Made by a program: the position numbers and the translations under genes
Assembly (NCBI RefSeq): GCF_014635345.1
Contig: NZ_BMCU01000003.1
Span: 62,001 to 126,000 of the forward strand
Direction of reading: 5' to 3'
Length of the DNA: 64,000 bases
DNA from: Rhodococcoides trifolii
GTDB taxonomy: Bacteria > Actinomycetota > Actinomycetes > Mycobacteriales > Mycobacteriaceae
Notes under the pieces: model-generated
Databases searched by the model: none
Seen by the model: the letters and a program-made list of their open reading frames with translations, nothing else
What the model was told of the DNA's origin: nothing
Shown: one piece after another, positions 23,506-32,143 of the stretch
How the letters are laid out: every line of letters begins with the position of its first letter
Position numbering within the stretch: the first letter of the stretch is position 1

Positions 23506-23506
23506 T

Positions 23507-23875
23507 ATGTCGTTTCGAACCGGTGATCAGTGCTGTCCGACCCCGACTACGAGCGATCCGCTGAGCGAGACCGATGCGACGGTGCTCGCGGGAGCGTTCA
23601 AGGCCCTCGGGGATCCGGTGCGGCTGCGGTTGCTGAGCATGATTGCCGGCCGAGACGGCGGCGAGGCGTGCGTGTGCGACATCTCGCCGACGTTCGCGGT
23701 GTCACAACCGACGATCTCGCACCACTTGAAAGTGTTACGCGACAACGGGTTCGTCGCATCGGAGCGCAGGGGCACGTGGGTGTACTACCGAGTCGTACCG
23801 TCCGCGCTGGCACCCCTGGCAGCTGCGCTTGCGGACATGGCACCGCTCGCAGGCGTGAATGCGGTGACGGTGTGA
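23507..23875 (+). CDS. arsR: ArsR-family arsenic-responsive repressor
   Basis: 122-residue winged-helix repressor. DNA-binding region VSQPTISHHLKVLRDNGFVASERRGTWVYYRV is typical. Candidate As(III) ligands are the vicinal pair Cys9-Cys10 (GDQCCPT) and Cys55 and Cys57 in EACVCDIS. This layout, an N-terminal CC pair plus a Cys at the start of the recognition region, resembles the Corynebacterium glutamicum type rather than the E. coli type. Stop overlaps the acr3 start by 3 bases (GTGA). It should repress its own operon until arsenite binds. Confidence 0.93.
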   Translation: MSFRTGDQCCPTPTTSDPLSETDATVLAGAFKALGDPVRLRLLSMIAGRDGGEACVCDISPTFAVSQPTISHHLKVLRDNGFVASERRGTWVYYRVVPSALAPLAAALADMAPLAGVNAVTV

Positions 23876-24963
23876 GCACCGGTACCGAGCGGTCACCTGC
23901 CGTCGTGGGCAAGCTGTCTACGCTGGACCGATTCCTACCGGTGTGGATCGGCGTCGCCATGGTCGTGGGCCTTCTGCTGGGCAGAACCATTCCCGGCGTG
24001 AACGACGCACTGTCGGCCGTCTCCGTCGACGGCATCTCGCTGCCGATCGCCATCGGACTGCTGGTCATGATGTACCCCGTGCTGGCCAAGGTGCGCTACG
24101 ACCGCCTCGACAGCGTGACGGGTGACAAGCGTTTGCTTGCAGCATCTTTGGCCTTGAACTGGGTGCTAGGACCGGCGTTGATGTTCACCCTCGCGTGGCT
24201 GCTTCTTCCGGACCTTCCCGAGTACCGCACAGGGTTGATCATCGTCGGACTCGCCCGGTGCATCGCGATGGTCGTCATCTGGAACGACCTCGCCTGTGGT
24301 GACCGTGAAGCCGCTGCGGTCCTCGTGGCCGTCAACTCGGTATTCCAGGTGGTCATGTTCTCCGTTCTCGGCTGGTTCTACCTTTCGGTGCTCCCGGGGT
24401 GGTTGGGCCTCGAGCAGACCACCATCGAGGCCTCACCCTGGCTGATCGCCAAGTCGGTTGTGATCTTCCTGGGAGTGCCGCTCGTGGCGGGGTTCGCGTC
24501 CCGGTACTTCGGCGAGCGAGCAAAGGGACGGCAGTGGTACGAGGAGAAGTTCGTTCCCGGGATCTCTCCCTGGGCGCTGTACGGGCTGTTGTTCACCATC
24601 GTCGTTCTCTTTGCGCTGCAGGGTGATCGGATCACGTCGCAGCCCCTCGACGTCGTGCGTATCGCGCTACCGCTGCTGGTGTACTTTGCGGTGATGTGGG
24701 GTGGCGGTTACGCCCTCGGCGCCGCGATCGGGCTGGGCTACGAGCGCACCACCACCCTTGCGTTCACCGCTGCGGGTAACAACTTCGAACTCGCCATCGC
24801 CGTCTCGATCGCCACCTACGGCGCCACGTCAGGCCAAGCCCTCGCCGGCGTCGTCGGACCGCTCATCGAAGTACCCGTACTCGTCGGGTTGGTTTACGTC
24901 TCCCTGGCACTGCGCAGCCGATTCGCCGCAACCCCGCCGAAAAGCATTGTGCACCATGACTGA
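23872..24963 (+). CDS. acr3: Arsenite efflux permease Acr3
   Basis: 363-residue membrane carrier with ten predicted helices that exports As(III). The family's essential Cys in helix 4 is present in LARCIAMVVIWNDLACGD, and the C-terminal half has AAGNNFELAIAVSIATYG, the conserved crossing-helix region. GTG start at 23872 overlaps the arsR stop by 3 bases. The stop overlaps the following arsC-like gene by 8 bases. Three-gene operon arsR-acr3-arsC. Confidence 0.96.
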   Translation: MSTGTERSPAVVGKLSTLDRFLPVWIGVAMVVGLLLGRTIPGVNDALSAVSVDGISLPIAIGLLVMMYPVLAKVRYDRLDSVTGDKRLLAASLALNWVLGPALMFTLAWLLLPDLPEYRTGLIIVGLARCIAMVVIWNDLACGDREAAAVLVAVNSVFQVVMFSVLGWFYLSVLPGWLGLEQTTIEASPWLIAKSVVIFLGVPLVAGFASRYFGERAKGRQWYEEKFVPGISPWALYGLLFTIVVLFALQGDRITSQPLDVVRIALPLLVYFAVMWGGGYALGAAIGLGYERTTTLAFTAAGNNFELAIAVSIATYGATSGQALAGVVGPLIEVPVLVGLVYVSLALRSRFAATPPKSIVHHD

Positions 24964-25366
24964 TCCGACATCAGTGCTGTTCGTGTGCGTGAGCAACCGC
25001 GGGAAGTCGGTGATGGCCGAGAGGCTGACCACGACGATCACCCCAACGATCGCCGCATCGTCGGCGGGCACCGAAGCCCGGATCGGCGGGACCGTCAACG
25101 AGCTTTCCGCTCAGGTGCTCGCCGAACGCGGAGCGAGAGCAGACCACCACCGCCCTCGCCAACTCACCGACGAGTTGATGCGCGCCGCCGACCTTGTCGT
25201 CGTAGTCGGAAAGGCTGAGGTCACCGCACCCCACGGTGTGCAGCTCGAGGTATGGGACACCGACGAGCCGTCGGCACGCGGGATCGACGGACTCGACAGG
25301 ATGCGGCTGATCGCCGACGACATCAGCGCGCGGATCCGAGCTATCGCCGACCGGTCGAGACCCTGA
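24956..25366 (+). CDS. arsC: Single-Cys arsenate reductase-like low-Mr phosphatase-fold protein
   Basis: 136 residues with the low-molecular-weight phosphatase fold. The P-loop is CVSNRGKS, with Cys11 as the only Cys in the protein, so catalysis would need an external thiol such as mycothiol and mycoredoxin, as for actinobacterial ArsC1/ArsC2. The P-loop position that is Arg in the CX5R(S/T) signature is Lys here. The acidic loop near the C-terminus reads WDTDEPSARG. It overlaps acr3 by 8 bases. Arsenate reduction to arsenite for Acr3 is the obvious job by context; the Lys substitution leaves some doubt. Confidence 0.8.
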   Translation: MTDPTSVLFVCVSNRGKSVMAERLTTTITPTIAASSAGTEARIGGTVNELSAQVLAERGARADHHRPRQLTDELMRAADLVVVVGKAEVTAPHGVQLEVWDTDEPSARGIDGLDRMRLIADDISARIRAIADRSRP

Positions 25367-25419
25367 TTCGATCGGCCCGTCGTCCCTGAACTTCGATCGA
25401 TACATGCACGTTCACGACT

Positions 25420-25449
25420 TTGACAATCGTTTACATTAAGCCGTAGACA
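25420..25449 (+). promoter_or_regulatory. Promoter with Zur-like operator upstream of the zinc-chaperone lipoprotein
   Basis: TTGACA at 25420-25425 and TAGACA at 25444-25449, 18 bases apart, form a good promoter. The -35 lies within TGACAATCGTTTACA (25421-25435), an imperfect palindrome close to the TGAxAATxxTTTxCA pattern of actinobacterial Zur sites. The expected transcription start is at or next to the GTG start at 25458, so the mRNA may be leaderless. Zinc repression is inferred. Confidence 0.5.
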
Positions 25450-25457
25450 TTCACACC

Positions 25458-26669
25458 GTGACCACTACTCTTCGCATGGCGCTGACGACAGCGACCTGCG
25501 CCCTACTGCTCGCCGCATGCGCAACCGACGATCCTGCACCCGAACCACCCGCCGCGGACAAGTCCGAGAATGCCTCGGCGACTCCACGATTGGCGATCTC
25601 CCACGACGGCGGCATCACCGTCCTCGATGCCACGACGCTCGAGGCCGTCGGCAACACCGCTGCCACCGGGTTCGTACGGCTGAACCCGGCCGGGGACGGT
25701 CGACACGTGATCGTCAGCGCCGGAGACAGTTTCGACGTTCTCGACGCCGGCACGTGGTCCAGGGAACACGGCGACCACGCGCATCACTACACGACGGAAC
25801 CGGCCATGACGGAGACCGCGTTCGAGGCCGAGGAACCGGGACACGTCGTGCGCCACGCTGGGCGCACCGTGCTGTTCGACGACGGAACGGGCACCGTGAC
25901 CTCGTTCGACCCGAAAGACCTTGCAAGCGGACAACCTCCGACCAGTACCCACCGCACACCGGACGCTCACCACGGTGTCGCCGTCGAACTCGCTGACGGG
26001 TCGATGCTGACGACCGTGGGAACAGAGGACGGGCGAACCGGAGTGGTCGTCACCGATGCCGATGGCCGTGAACGTGCCCGCACCGACGCCTGCCCCGGCG
26101 TGCACGGAGAGGCCGTGGCTGCGGACGAGACCGTGGTTCTCGGGTGTGAGAACGGTCTGGTCGTCTACCGAGACGGGGTGATCACGAAGGCGCAGAGCCC
26201 GGACCTCTACGGCCGCATCGGGAATCAGGCGGGCAACGAGAACTCGAGCTACGTGCTCGGCGACTACAAAGCCGACCCCGATGCCGAACTCGAGCGGCCG
26301 ACGCGGGTGTCGATCACCGACACCCGCACGTCGACGGTGCAACTCGTCGACCTCGGCACCAGCTACACCTTCCGGTCACTCGGCCGCGGGCCCGCCGGTG
26401 AGGGATTGGTGCTGGGTACGGACGGCGCGATCCACGTCGTGGATCCGGAGACTGCCCGCGTCTCGAGGACGATCCCGGTGATCGACCCGTGGACCGAGCC
26501 CGACGAGTGGCAGTCGCCGCGACCGGCTCTGTTCGTACAGGACGGAGCGGCCTACGTGACCGATCCCTCCACGTCGACGGTTCATGCGGTCGATCTCGCG
26601 TCCGGAACCGTGACTGCGACAGCCGAACTCGACCATGTTCCGAACGAGCTGACCGGCGTCACCGGCTGA
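25458..26669 (+). CDS. AztD-like zinc-binding lipoprotein
   Basis: 403 residues. A lipoprotein signal (MALTTATCALLLAAC) places the modified Cys at residue 21. The mature part has repeated strand patterns of a beta-propeller (LAISHDGGITVLDATT, DGAIHVVDPETARV, GAAYVTDPSTSTVHAVD) and an early His-rich segment EHGDHAHHYTT, as in AztD periplasmic zinc metallochaperones, which hand zinc to the AztC solute-binding protein of an ABC importer. No aztABC genes are nearby, so it stands alone. A Zur-like site overlaps its promoter. Convergent with nadC with a 2-base gap. The family assignment is from motif and length, not a search. Confidence 0.7.
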   Translation: MTTTLRMALTTATCALLLAACATDDPAPEPPAADKSENASATPRLAISHDGGITVLDATTLEAVGNTAATGFVRLNPAGDGRHVIVSAGDSFDVLDAGTWSREHGDHAHHYTTEPAMTETAFEAEEPGHVVRHAGRTVLFDDGTGTVTSFDPKDLASGQPPTSTHRTPDAHHGVAVELADGSMLTTVGTEDGRTGVVVTDADGRERARTDACPGVHGEAVAADETVVLGCENGLVVYRDGVITKAQSPDLYGRIGNQAGNENSSYVLGDYKADPDAELERPTRVSITDTRTSTVQLVDLGTSYTFRSLGRGPAGEGLVLGTDGAIHVVDPETARVSRTIPVIDPWTEPDEWQSPRPALFVQDGAAYVTDPSTSTVHAVDLASGTVTATAELDHVPNELTGVTG

Positions 26670-26671
26670 GG

Positions 26672-27541
26672 TCAGAAGTCCAGTCCGAGGTCGAGCACCG
26701 TCACCGAATGCGTGAGCGCACCGACCGCGAGGAAGTCCACACCCGTCCGCGCGTAGTCGGCGGCAACGGCCAAGGTGAGCCCGCCCGACGATTCGAGTCG
26801 GGTGCGCGGCGATTGCTTGTCCCGCCGTTGCACCGCCATCTGCGTCTGCCACAACGGAAAGTTGTCCAGGAGAACGAGGTCGACACCCTCGGCGAGCACC
26901 GCGTCGAGTTGCTCGAGGGTGTCGACCTCGACCTCGCACGCAATATCGGGAGCCATGGCCCTTACGGCGCGCAGCGCAGCCACGACTCCGCCCGCAGCCA
27001 CGACGTGGTTGTCCTTGATCAACGCCGCGTCACCGAGGCCCATACGGTGATTCGCACCGCCACCGGCGCGCACTGCGTACTTCTGCAGCGCTCGCAGGCC
27101 GGGCAGCGTCTTTCGACTGTCACGAACGACGCAGGACGTGCCCTGGACCTCCGCCACCCATTCGGCTGTGGCAGAGGCGATTCCGGACAAGTGACACATG
27201 ATGTTGAGCATCGTGCGTTCCGCGGTGAGCAGTTCCCGCGTGGGAGCCTCGACAGTCAACACGGACTGCCCCGGCTCCACACGAGACCCGTCGTCGCGGC
27301 GTGACACGATCTCGTACCGGTCGGCTCCGATCACTTCGTCCAGGACGAGAATTCCCACGTCGATACCGGCGACGGTGCCCTCGGCGCGGGAGACGACGGA
27401 CGCGGTCGTCCGTGCGTCGCTCGGAACCGTGGCCAAGGACGTGATGTCGGGGCCGAGTCGGAGGTCCTCGTCGAGCGCCGCTCGAACAACCCCACGAACC
27501 TCGTCCAGGTCCAGGCCGGTGCCTGCCAATTCGGTCATCAC
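26672..27541 (-). CDS. nadC: Nicotinate-nucleotide pyrophosphorylase NadC
   Basis: Quinolinate phosphoribosyltransferase: quinolinate plus PRPP gives nicotinate mononucleotide, CO2 and PPi. 289 residues. Motifs LLTAERTMLNIMCHLSGIAS, RDSRKTLPGLRALQKYAV, GGGANHRMGLGDAALIKDNH and ESSGGL are intact. The start is GTG at 27541 (4-base overlap with the nadB stop) or the immediately following ATG at 27538. Last gene of nadA-nadB-nadC. Confidence 0.97.
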   Translation of the reverse strand: MMTELAGTGLDLDEVRGVVRAALDEDLRLGPDITSLATVPSDARTTASVVSRAEGTVAGIDVGILVLDEVIGADRYEIVSRRDDGSRVEPGQSVLTVEAPTRELLTAERTMLNIMCHLSGIASATAEWVAEVQGTSCVVRDSRKTLPGLRALQKYAVRAGGGANHRMGLGDAALIKDNHVVAAGGVVAALRAVRAMAPDIACEVEVDTLEQLDAVLAEGVDLVLLDNFPLWQTQMAVQRRDKQSPRTRLESSGGLTLAVAADYARTGVDFLAVGALTHSVTVLDLGLDF

Positions 27542-29163
27542 GCCACCCCTGCCAGCTCCAGCGCCGAAACGGCGCCGTCCGCGTCCAGGCCGAAGGTGGT
27601 GCTTCGACGTTGTTGGGGATCTTCACCGTCGCGGTCGAGTCGGGTGTGGGCCCCGCGAGTTTCCGCCCGCAGCGCGGCGGCAGCCACCATCACAGTTCCG
27701 ACAAGGGTCAGCGCAGCGTCCTCCGCTTCGACACCGCTCGACACCGACTGATCGGTGGCCGAGTCGAAAACGACTGCTGCAGAACGTAATCCGGAACCGT
27801 CCCGCACGACGCCGACGTGAGTCGTCATGACCTCCTGGATCATCGAGCGAGGCATCCGTCTCTGCGTCCACGATCCGGAGACCACGTCGTCGACCTGGTC
27901 TGCGTCGATGTCCACGAGAAGACCGCGACGCTCCGCAGCGACGACGCCCGCTCGCGCTCCCACCACGGCCCCCTCGACGAGACTGTTCGACGCGAGTCGA
28001 TTCGCCCCGTGCAGACCGGTCCGGGCCACCTCGCCCGCCGCATAGAGGCCGGGAACAGCCGTTCGCCCATGCACATCGGTGACGACGCCTCCACAGGAGT
28101 AGTGCGCCGCCGGCGCGACCGGGATCAGGTCGACCGACGGATCGATTCCCGCGGCGAGGCACGACGCGGTGACCGTCGGGAATCGGTGTGCAATGTCGTC
28201 GATGCCGCGGGCGTCGAGCAGCACGTGATCGCCCCCCGTCTCGCGCAGGCGTGTGGCGATCGCTCGCGACACGATGTCGCGGGGCGCGAGATCTCCGAGC
28301 GGATGTACACCAGCCATGACGGATCTCCCGGTGACGTCCACCAGTCGGGCACCCTCGCCGCGCACGGCCTCGCTGATCAACGGACGCCGGCCGACGCCGG
28401 CAGCGTCGAACAACACCGTCGGGTGGAACTGCACGAACTCCAGATCGGACACGACCGCGCCGGCACGCAGAGCCATCGCGATTCCGTCCCCCGTCGCCGC
28501 CGCAGGGTTGGTGCTGCACGAGAACAACTGGCCCAGCCCTCCGGTCGCCAGAAGCACAGCGGGCGCGCGCAGGACGCCGACTCCCTGCTCGGACGTCACC
28601 AGCACACCGGCCGCACCGGACGGTCCGGTCAGCACGCGCACGGCCGTCGTCCCCACGAGCACCGCGGTCGCTGCCGACGACAACACACGCTGTACCTCGG
28701 CACCGGTGGCATCGCCACCCGCGTGGACTATGCGCGAAATTGCATGTCCACCTTCACGAGTCAGCGCAAAAGACCCGTCGGCGTTCGTGTCGAAACGCGC
28801 ACCCAACCCGACGAGGGTGTCCAGCGCTGCGGCGCCGGACGACAGGATGGACCACACGGCTAGCTCGTCGCAAAGGCCCGCGCCGGCGACACAGGTGTCC
28901 GCCACGTGCGAGGCGATGTCGTCCCCGTAGCTGATCGCGATGCCACCCTGCGCGTACTGCGTCGATGTCTGACCGGGATCAGCTTTGGCGACCGTGACCA
29001 CGCGCAAGCCGCGCCGAGTGGCCTCGATGGTTGCGGCCAGGCCGGCGACACCGCCGCCGACGACCACCAGGTCCGCGTCGACCTCCCAGGTTTGCGAACC
29101 GGCCGGCCTCCGGCCTTCCCGCTGTTGCGAACCGACCGGCCTCCGGCCTTCCCGCTGCGTCAT
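27538..29163 (-). CDS. nadB: L-aspartate oxidase NadB with repeat-derived N-terminal tail
   Basis: FAD enzyme oxidising aspartate to iminoaspartate for quinolinate synthesis. 541 residues. The dinucleotide motif [16 protein letters not shown] begins near residue 31, and [22 protein letters not shown] and [24 protein letters not shown] are conserved. ATG start at 29163 overlaps the nadA stop (ATGA). Residues 3-24 are two tandem 11-residue copies, [11 protein letters not shown] and [11 protein letters not shown], encoded by a 33-bp repeat also seen near trpC. Normal NadB begins only a few residues before the Rossmann strand, so this tail is an insertion. No better start lies between the repeat and the FAD motif. 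Confidence 0.96.
   Translation of the reverse strand: MTQREGRRPVGSQQREGRRPAGSQTWEVDADLVVVGGGVAGLAATIEATRRGLRVVTVAKADPGQTSTQYAQGGIAISYGDDIASHVADTCVAGAGLCDELAVWSILSSGAAALDTLVGLGARFDTNADGSFALTREGGHAISRIVHAGGDATGAEVQRVLSSAATAVLVGTTAVRVLTGPSGAAGVLVTSEQGVGVLRAPAVLLATGGLGQLFSCSTNPAAATGDGIAMALRAGAVVSDLEFVQFHPTVLFDAAGVGRRPLISEAVRGEGARLVDVTGRSVMAGVHPLGDLAPRDIVSRAIATRLRETGGDHVLLDARGIDDIAHRFPTVTASCLAAGIDPSVDLIPVAPAAHYSCGGVVTDVHGRTAVPGLYAAGEVARTGLHGANRLASNSLVEGAVVGARAGVVAAERRGLLVDIDADQVDDVVSGSWTQRRMPRSMIQEVMTTHVGVVRDGSGLRSAAVVFDSATDQSVSSGVEAEDAALTLVGTVMVAAAALRAETRGAHTRLDRDGEDPQQRRSTTFGLDADGAVSALELAGVA
29092..29157. repeat. Two 33-bp tandem repeats inside the nadB 5' end
   Basis: Units at 29092-29124 and 29125-29157 differ at one base (CCGGCC versus CCGACC). 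Each contains the core CCGGCCTCCGGCCTTCCCGC and is 11 codons long, so the array is in frame with nadB. A diverged single copy lies at 8866-8892. The GGCC-TCC-GGCC core can fold on itself, which suggests a REP-like element that has entered a coding start. Confidence 0.9.
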
Positions 29164-30200
29164 TCCCCGCCGCCGCCGGGTGTGCCGATCGCGATCATGC
29201 GCTCGACCGACTGGCGAGCTCGTTCCGCGACCCCGCGATCGACGTGCACCTCGTCCTTGCCCTCGGTGAGGCAACGCAGCAGCGCGGCCGGGGTGATCAT
29301 CTTCATGTACGGGCAGGACGCGCGCTCGTTGACCGGTTGGAAGTCCACGCCGGGAGCCGCCTTGCGAAGCTGGTGCAACATCCCGATCTCGGTCGCCACC
29401 AGAACCTGCTTGGCCCCCGTGGTGCGAGCCGCGTCGAGCATGCCACCCGTCGAGAGAATCTTCACCTTCTCTGCAGGCACGAATCCTTCGCCCGCCAGGT
29501 AAAGAGCGGATGTGGCGCAACCGCATTCGGGGTGCACGTACAGCTCGGCCTCGGGGTATGCCCGCGAGCGAGCGGTGAGCTCGTCGCCGTTGATTCCGGC
29601 GTGGACGTGGCACTCACCGGCCCAGATCAGCATGTTGGTGCGGCCGGTGACGCGCTTGACGTGAGCACCGAGGAACTGGTCCGGAAGGAACAGCACTTCG
29701 CGGTCCGGGTCGATCGACTCGACGACCTCGACGGCGTTGGACGACGTGCAGCAGATGTCGGTCAGACCTTTGACCTCGGCCGTGGTGTTGACGTAGGACA
29801 CCACGACGGCGTCCGGGTGCTCGGACTTCCACTCGCGCAACTGCTCGGCATCGATAGAGTCCGCCAGGGAACATCCGGCGCGCGCGTCCGGAATCAGGAC
29901 GCGCTTGTCCGGGCTGAGGATCTTGGCGGTCTCGGCCATGAAGTGCACACCGCAGAACACGATCTCGTCCTCGGAGGCGTCAGCTGCGATGCGCGAGAGC
30001 GCCAGCGAGTCTCCGACGTGATCGGCGACGTCCTGAATGGCCGGGAGCTGATAGTTGTGCGCCAGGATCGTCGCTCCGCGAGATCTCGCGAGTCGCTTGA
30101 TCTCCGCAGCCCACTCCGGGCCGGCCTCGATTCCGCTGTACCCGCCCGGCCCGTCGTGAATCTGCGACAGTCCGCCCGTCCATAACGTCGTGGTCGCCAT
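29160..30200 (-). CDS. nadA: Quinolinate synthase NadA
   Basis: [4Fe-4S] enzyme condensing iminoaspartate with dihydroxyacetone phosphate to quinolinate. 346 residues. Cluster Cys residues are in [23 protein letters not shown] and [30 protein letters not shown] and FLPDQFLG are typical. ATG start at 30200 has a strong AAGGAG ribosome site 6 bases upstream. First gene of nadABC; the NrtR box lies about 60 bases upstream of the start in the nadA/nrtR gap. Confidence 0.97.
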   Translation of the reverse strand: MATTTLWTGGLSQIHDGPGGYSGIEAGPEWAAEIKRLARSRGATILAHNYQLPAIQDVADHVGDSLALSRIAADASEDEIVFCGVHFMAETAKILSPDKRVLIPDARAGCSLADSIDAEQLREWKSEHPDAVVVSYVNTTAEVKGLTDICCTSSNAVEVVESIDPDREVLFLPDQFLGAHVKRVTGRTNMLIWAGECHVHAGINGDELTARSRAYPEAELYVHPECGCATSALYLAGEGFVPAEKVKILSTGGMLDAARTTGAKQVLVATEIGMLHQLRKAAPGVDFQPVNERASCPYMKMITPAALLRCLTEGKDEVHVDRGVAERARQSVERMIAIGTPGGGGE

Positions 30201-30258
30201 GGTCTTCTCCTTCACCCTGCGACCGGCCTCAATTCGACCGGCGGTTTCTCCCTCGGAG

Positions 30259-30281
30259 GTTTTCGACTTATGATCGAAAAC
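30259..30281. promoter_or_regulatory. NrtR operator over the nrtR ribosome site and start
   Basis: Perfect 8-base inverted repeat: GTTTTCGA, a 7-base spacer (CTTATGA), then TCGAAAAC. It lies between the divergent nadA and nrtR genes. The left arm touches the GGAGG ribosome site of nrtR (30255-30259), and the nrtR ATG at 30270 is within the spacer, so bound repressor would sit on the 5' end of its own gene and upstream of nadABC. Confidence 0.85.
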
Positions 30282-30977
30282 ATGCCACATCGTAGCACCG
30301 TCCACGAAGTGCTCAGTGTCGTGTTCCAAGTCCGAGTCTTCGACACCGGTGAACCCGCCGAGCTCGCGGTGCTGCTCTGGCAGCGCGCCCGCTCCCCCGA
30401 GAACGGCACCTGGTCGCTGCCCGGCGGCACCCTCGCGGACGACGAAGATCTGCCCACCTCGGCCCGACGGCTGCTGGCGGAAAAAGTCGACGTGCGTGAG
30501 GTCGCGCACCTCGAGCAGCTGTCCGTGTTCTCGCATCCGGACCGCGCACCGGGACCGCGGCGCATCGCGTCGACCTTCCTCGGCCTGGTCCCGATCCTGG
30601 CCGATCCCACGCTGCCCGTCGACACCGCGTGGCATCGCGTGTCGAGCTTGGCCAACATGTCGTTCGACCACGGCACCATGGTGCGGCACGCACGCACACG
30701 GCTCGTCGCGAAACTGTCCTACACCAATATTGCGTTCGCGCTGGCGCCGGCGGAGTTCACGCTGTCGACTCTGCGCGACATCTATTGCGCCGCATTGGGA
30801 TACCAGGTCGATACGACCAATCTTCAGCGGGTACTGAGCCGGCGCGGGGTGCTCGAATCCACCGGCACCACGGCTCCGCCCGGCCCCTCCGGCGGGCGTC
30901 CGCCCACCCTCTACCGGTTCCGAGAATCGACCCTGCGGGTCACGGACGAGTTCGCGGCTCTGCGGCCACCGAGCTGA
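30270..30977 (+). CDS. nrtR: NrtR, Nudix-related repressor of NAD synthesis
   Basis: 235 residues: an N-terminal Nudix fold (residues about 10-145) and a C-terminal winged helix ([34 protein letters not shown]). The Nudix box region [22 protein letters not shown] lacks the full REUXEEXGU catalytic pattern, so it is likely a ligand sensor rather than a hydrolase; the known family ligand is ADP-ribose or related nucleotides. ATG 30270 has GGAGG ten bases upstream; ATG 30282 directly after the operator is an alternative. Divergent from nadABC, matching Rv1593c next to nadA. The 3' end overlaps the convergent DUF2567 gene by 38 bases. Confidence 0.93.
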   Translation: MIENMPHRSTVHEVLSVVFQVRVFDTGEPAELAVLLWQRARSPENGTWSLPGGTLADDEDLPTSARRLLAEKVDVREVAHLEQLSVFSHPDRAPGPRRIASTFLGLVPILADPTLPVDTAWHRVSSLANMSFDHGTMVRHARTRLVAKLSYTNIAFALAPAEFTLSTLRDIYCAALGYQVDTTNLQRVLSRRGVLESTGTTAPPGPSGGRPPTLYRFRESTLRVTDEFAALRPPS

Positions 30978-31488
30978 CGTCGGTGTCCTCGGCCGCATCG
31001 TCGTCGGTATGCCTGCGTAGATCGTCCGATCGGCTCAGCGAGGCGAGGACGACCACTACGAGTGCAGCGACGAGAGGTTGCGCGAGGACCGCGAGCGGCG
31101 TCGACAGCCCGGGGGCGAGGGAGATGACGTCGCCCACCGCAGGGGACGCAGCGCGCGGGTGCAGCAGCCCTCCGACTCCGAGTCCCACGCCCGCGGCGAC
31201 GACAGCTCCGACCAACGACGACATCGTCAGAGCGATTGTCATGGCGGGCCCCCGAGAAGATGGTGTCGACCACGACCCGACTCCACCGACCACACCCAGC
31301 CCAACTCCGATGCACACGAACAGGGCAAGAGCGTCGAAGCGGTGGGCACTCTCCCCCGTCAGCAGGATCCCGCGATTCTCCTCGACCACCATCAGGTGTT
31401 CGGTGGGCGCCAGCACACCCCACACGACACCGGCCAGAGCACTGGCCACGAGAACCACGGCAACCACGATCGGTATCGGGCGGCGCAT
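30940..31488 (-). CDS. DUF2567 membrane protein
   Basis: 182 residues with four predicted helices ([67 protein letters not shown] and [20 protein letters not shown]). The motif [36 protein letters not shown] is characteristic of the DUF2567 family, found near nadA in mycobacteria (Rv1591). ATG start at 31488; a GTG four codons upstream is possible. Its 3' end overlaps that of nrtR by 38 bases, tail to tail. Function unknown. Confidence 0.85.
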   Translation of the reverse strand: MRRPIPIVVAVVLVASALAGVVWGVLAPTEHLMVVEENRGILLTGESAHRFDALALFVCIGVGLGVVGGVGSWSTPSSRGPAMTIALTMSSLVGAVVAAGVGLGVGGLLHPRAASPAVGDVISLAPGLSTPLAVLAQPLVAALVVVVLASLSRSDDLRRHTDDDAAEDTDVSSVAAEPRTRP

Positions 31489-31557
31489 CGCGTGTCTCAC
31501 CGGATCAACACTACGACGGGGCCGGCCGGGCGCCCGCGTCGAGTTAAGGTGGTCGCC

Positions 31558-32139
31558 ATGCAGTTGCGCAGACAGGACGTCGTCGTCGGCGCCCTGGCAA
31601 TTCTGGACGAGTACGGCCTCGCGGACCTGACGATGCGCCGTCTTGCCGGCTCCCTGGGCGTCGGACCAGGAGCCCTCTACTGGCACTTCCCGAACAAACA
31701 GGCGTTGCTGGGTGCCGTCTCGGATCTCGTTCTCGCTCCGGTCGGTCGACCGTTCACGACATCGACGTGGGACGGTCGCGCAACCGAGGCTGCCCACCGT
31801 CTCCGCGACGCCCTGCTCGCTCATCGCGACGGAGCCGAGGTCGTGGCGTCCAGCCTGTCGGCCCGAACCGTCACGTCCCTGGTCCGGGATCTGTTGTGCG
31901 ACACCATGTCCGCCGCCGACCTCGACGACTCCGACGCGTCGTCCGCAGCCGATACACTGCTGTACTACGTTCTCGGCGCCGCGATGGACGAACAGGCACG
32001 CCTGCAGTTGGACTCCGCCGGGGCGCTGACCGAGTCGGCCTCCCCCATAGCCGAATCGCCCTCGGCGACAGAGCGATTCGGCTTCGGTCTCGAGCTGTTT
32101 CTCGACGGGGTCCGGCACCGCGTACACGCGATGCGCTGA
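31558..32139 (+). CDS. TetR-family regulator
   Basis: 193 residues. N-terminal helix-turn-helix DLTMRRLAGSLGVGPGALYWHFPNKQALLGAVSD is classic TetR; the C-terminal helices are of the TetR_C type. ATG start at 31558, divergent from the DUF2567 gene (69-base gap) and convergent with the carboxylic acid reductase gene (4-base gap). The ligand is unknown. Its target could be the divergent gene or the operator-like inverted repeat ahead of the reductase. Confidence 0.92.
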   Translation: MQLRRQDVVVGALAILDEYGLADLTMRRLAGSLGVGPGALYWHFPNKQALLGAVSDLVLAPVGRPFTTSTWDGRATEAAHRLRDALLAHRDGAEVVASSLSARTVTSLVRDLLCDTMSAADLDDSDASSAADTLLYYVLGAAMDEQARLQLDSAGALTESASPIAESPSATERFGFGLELFLDGVRHRVHAMR

Positions 32140-32143
32140 CCGA

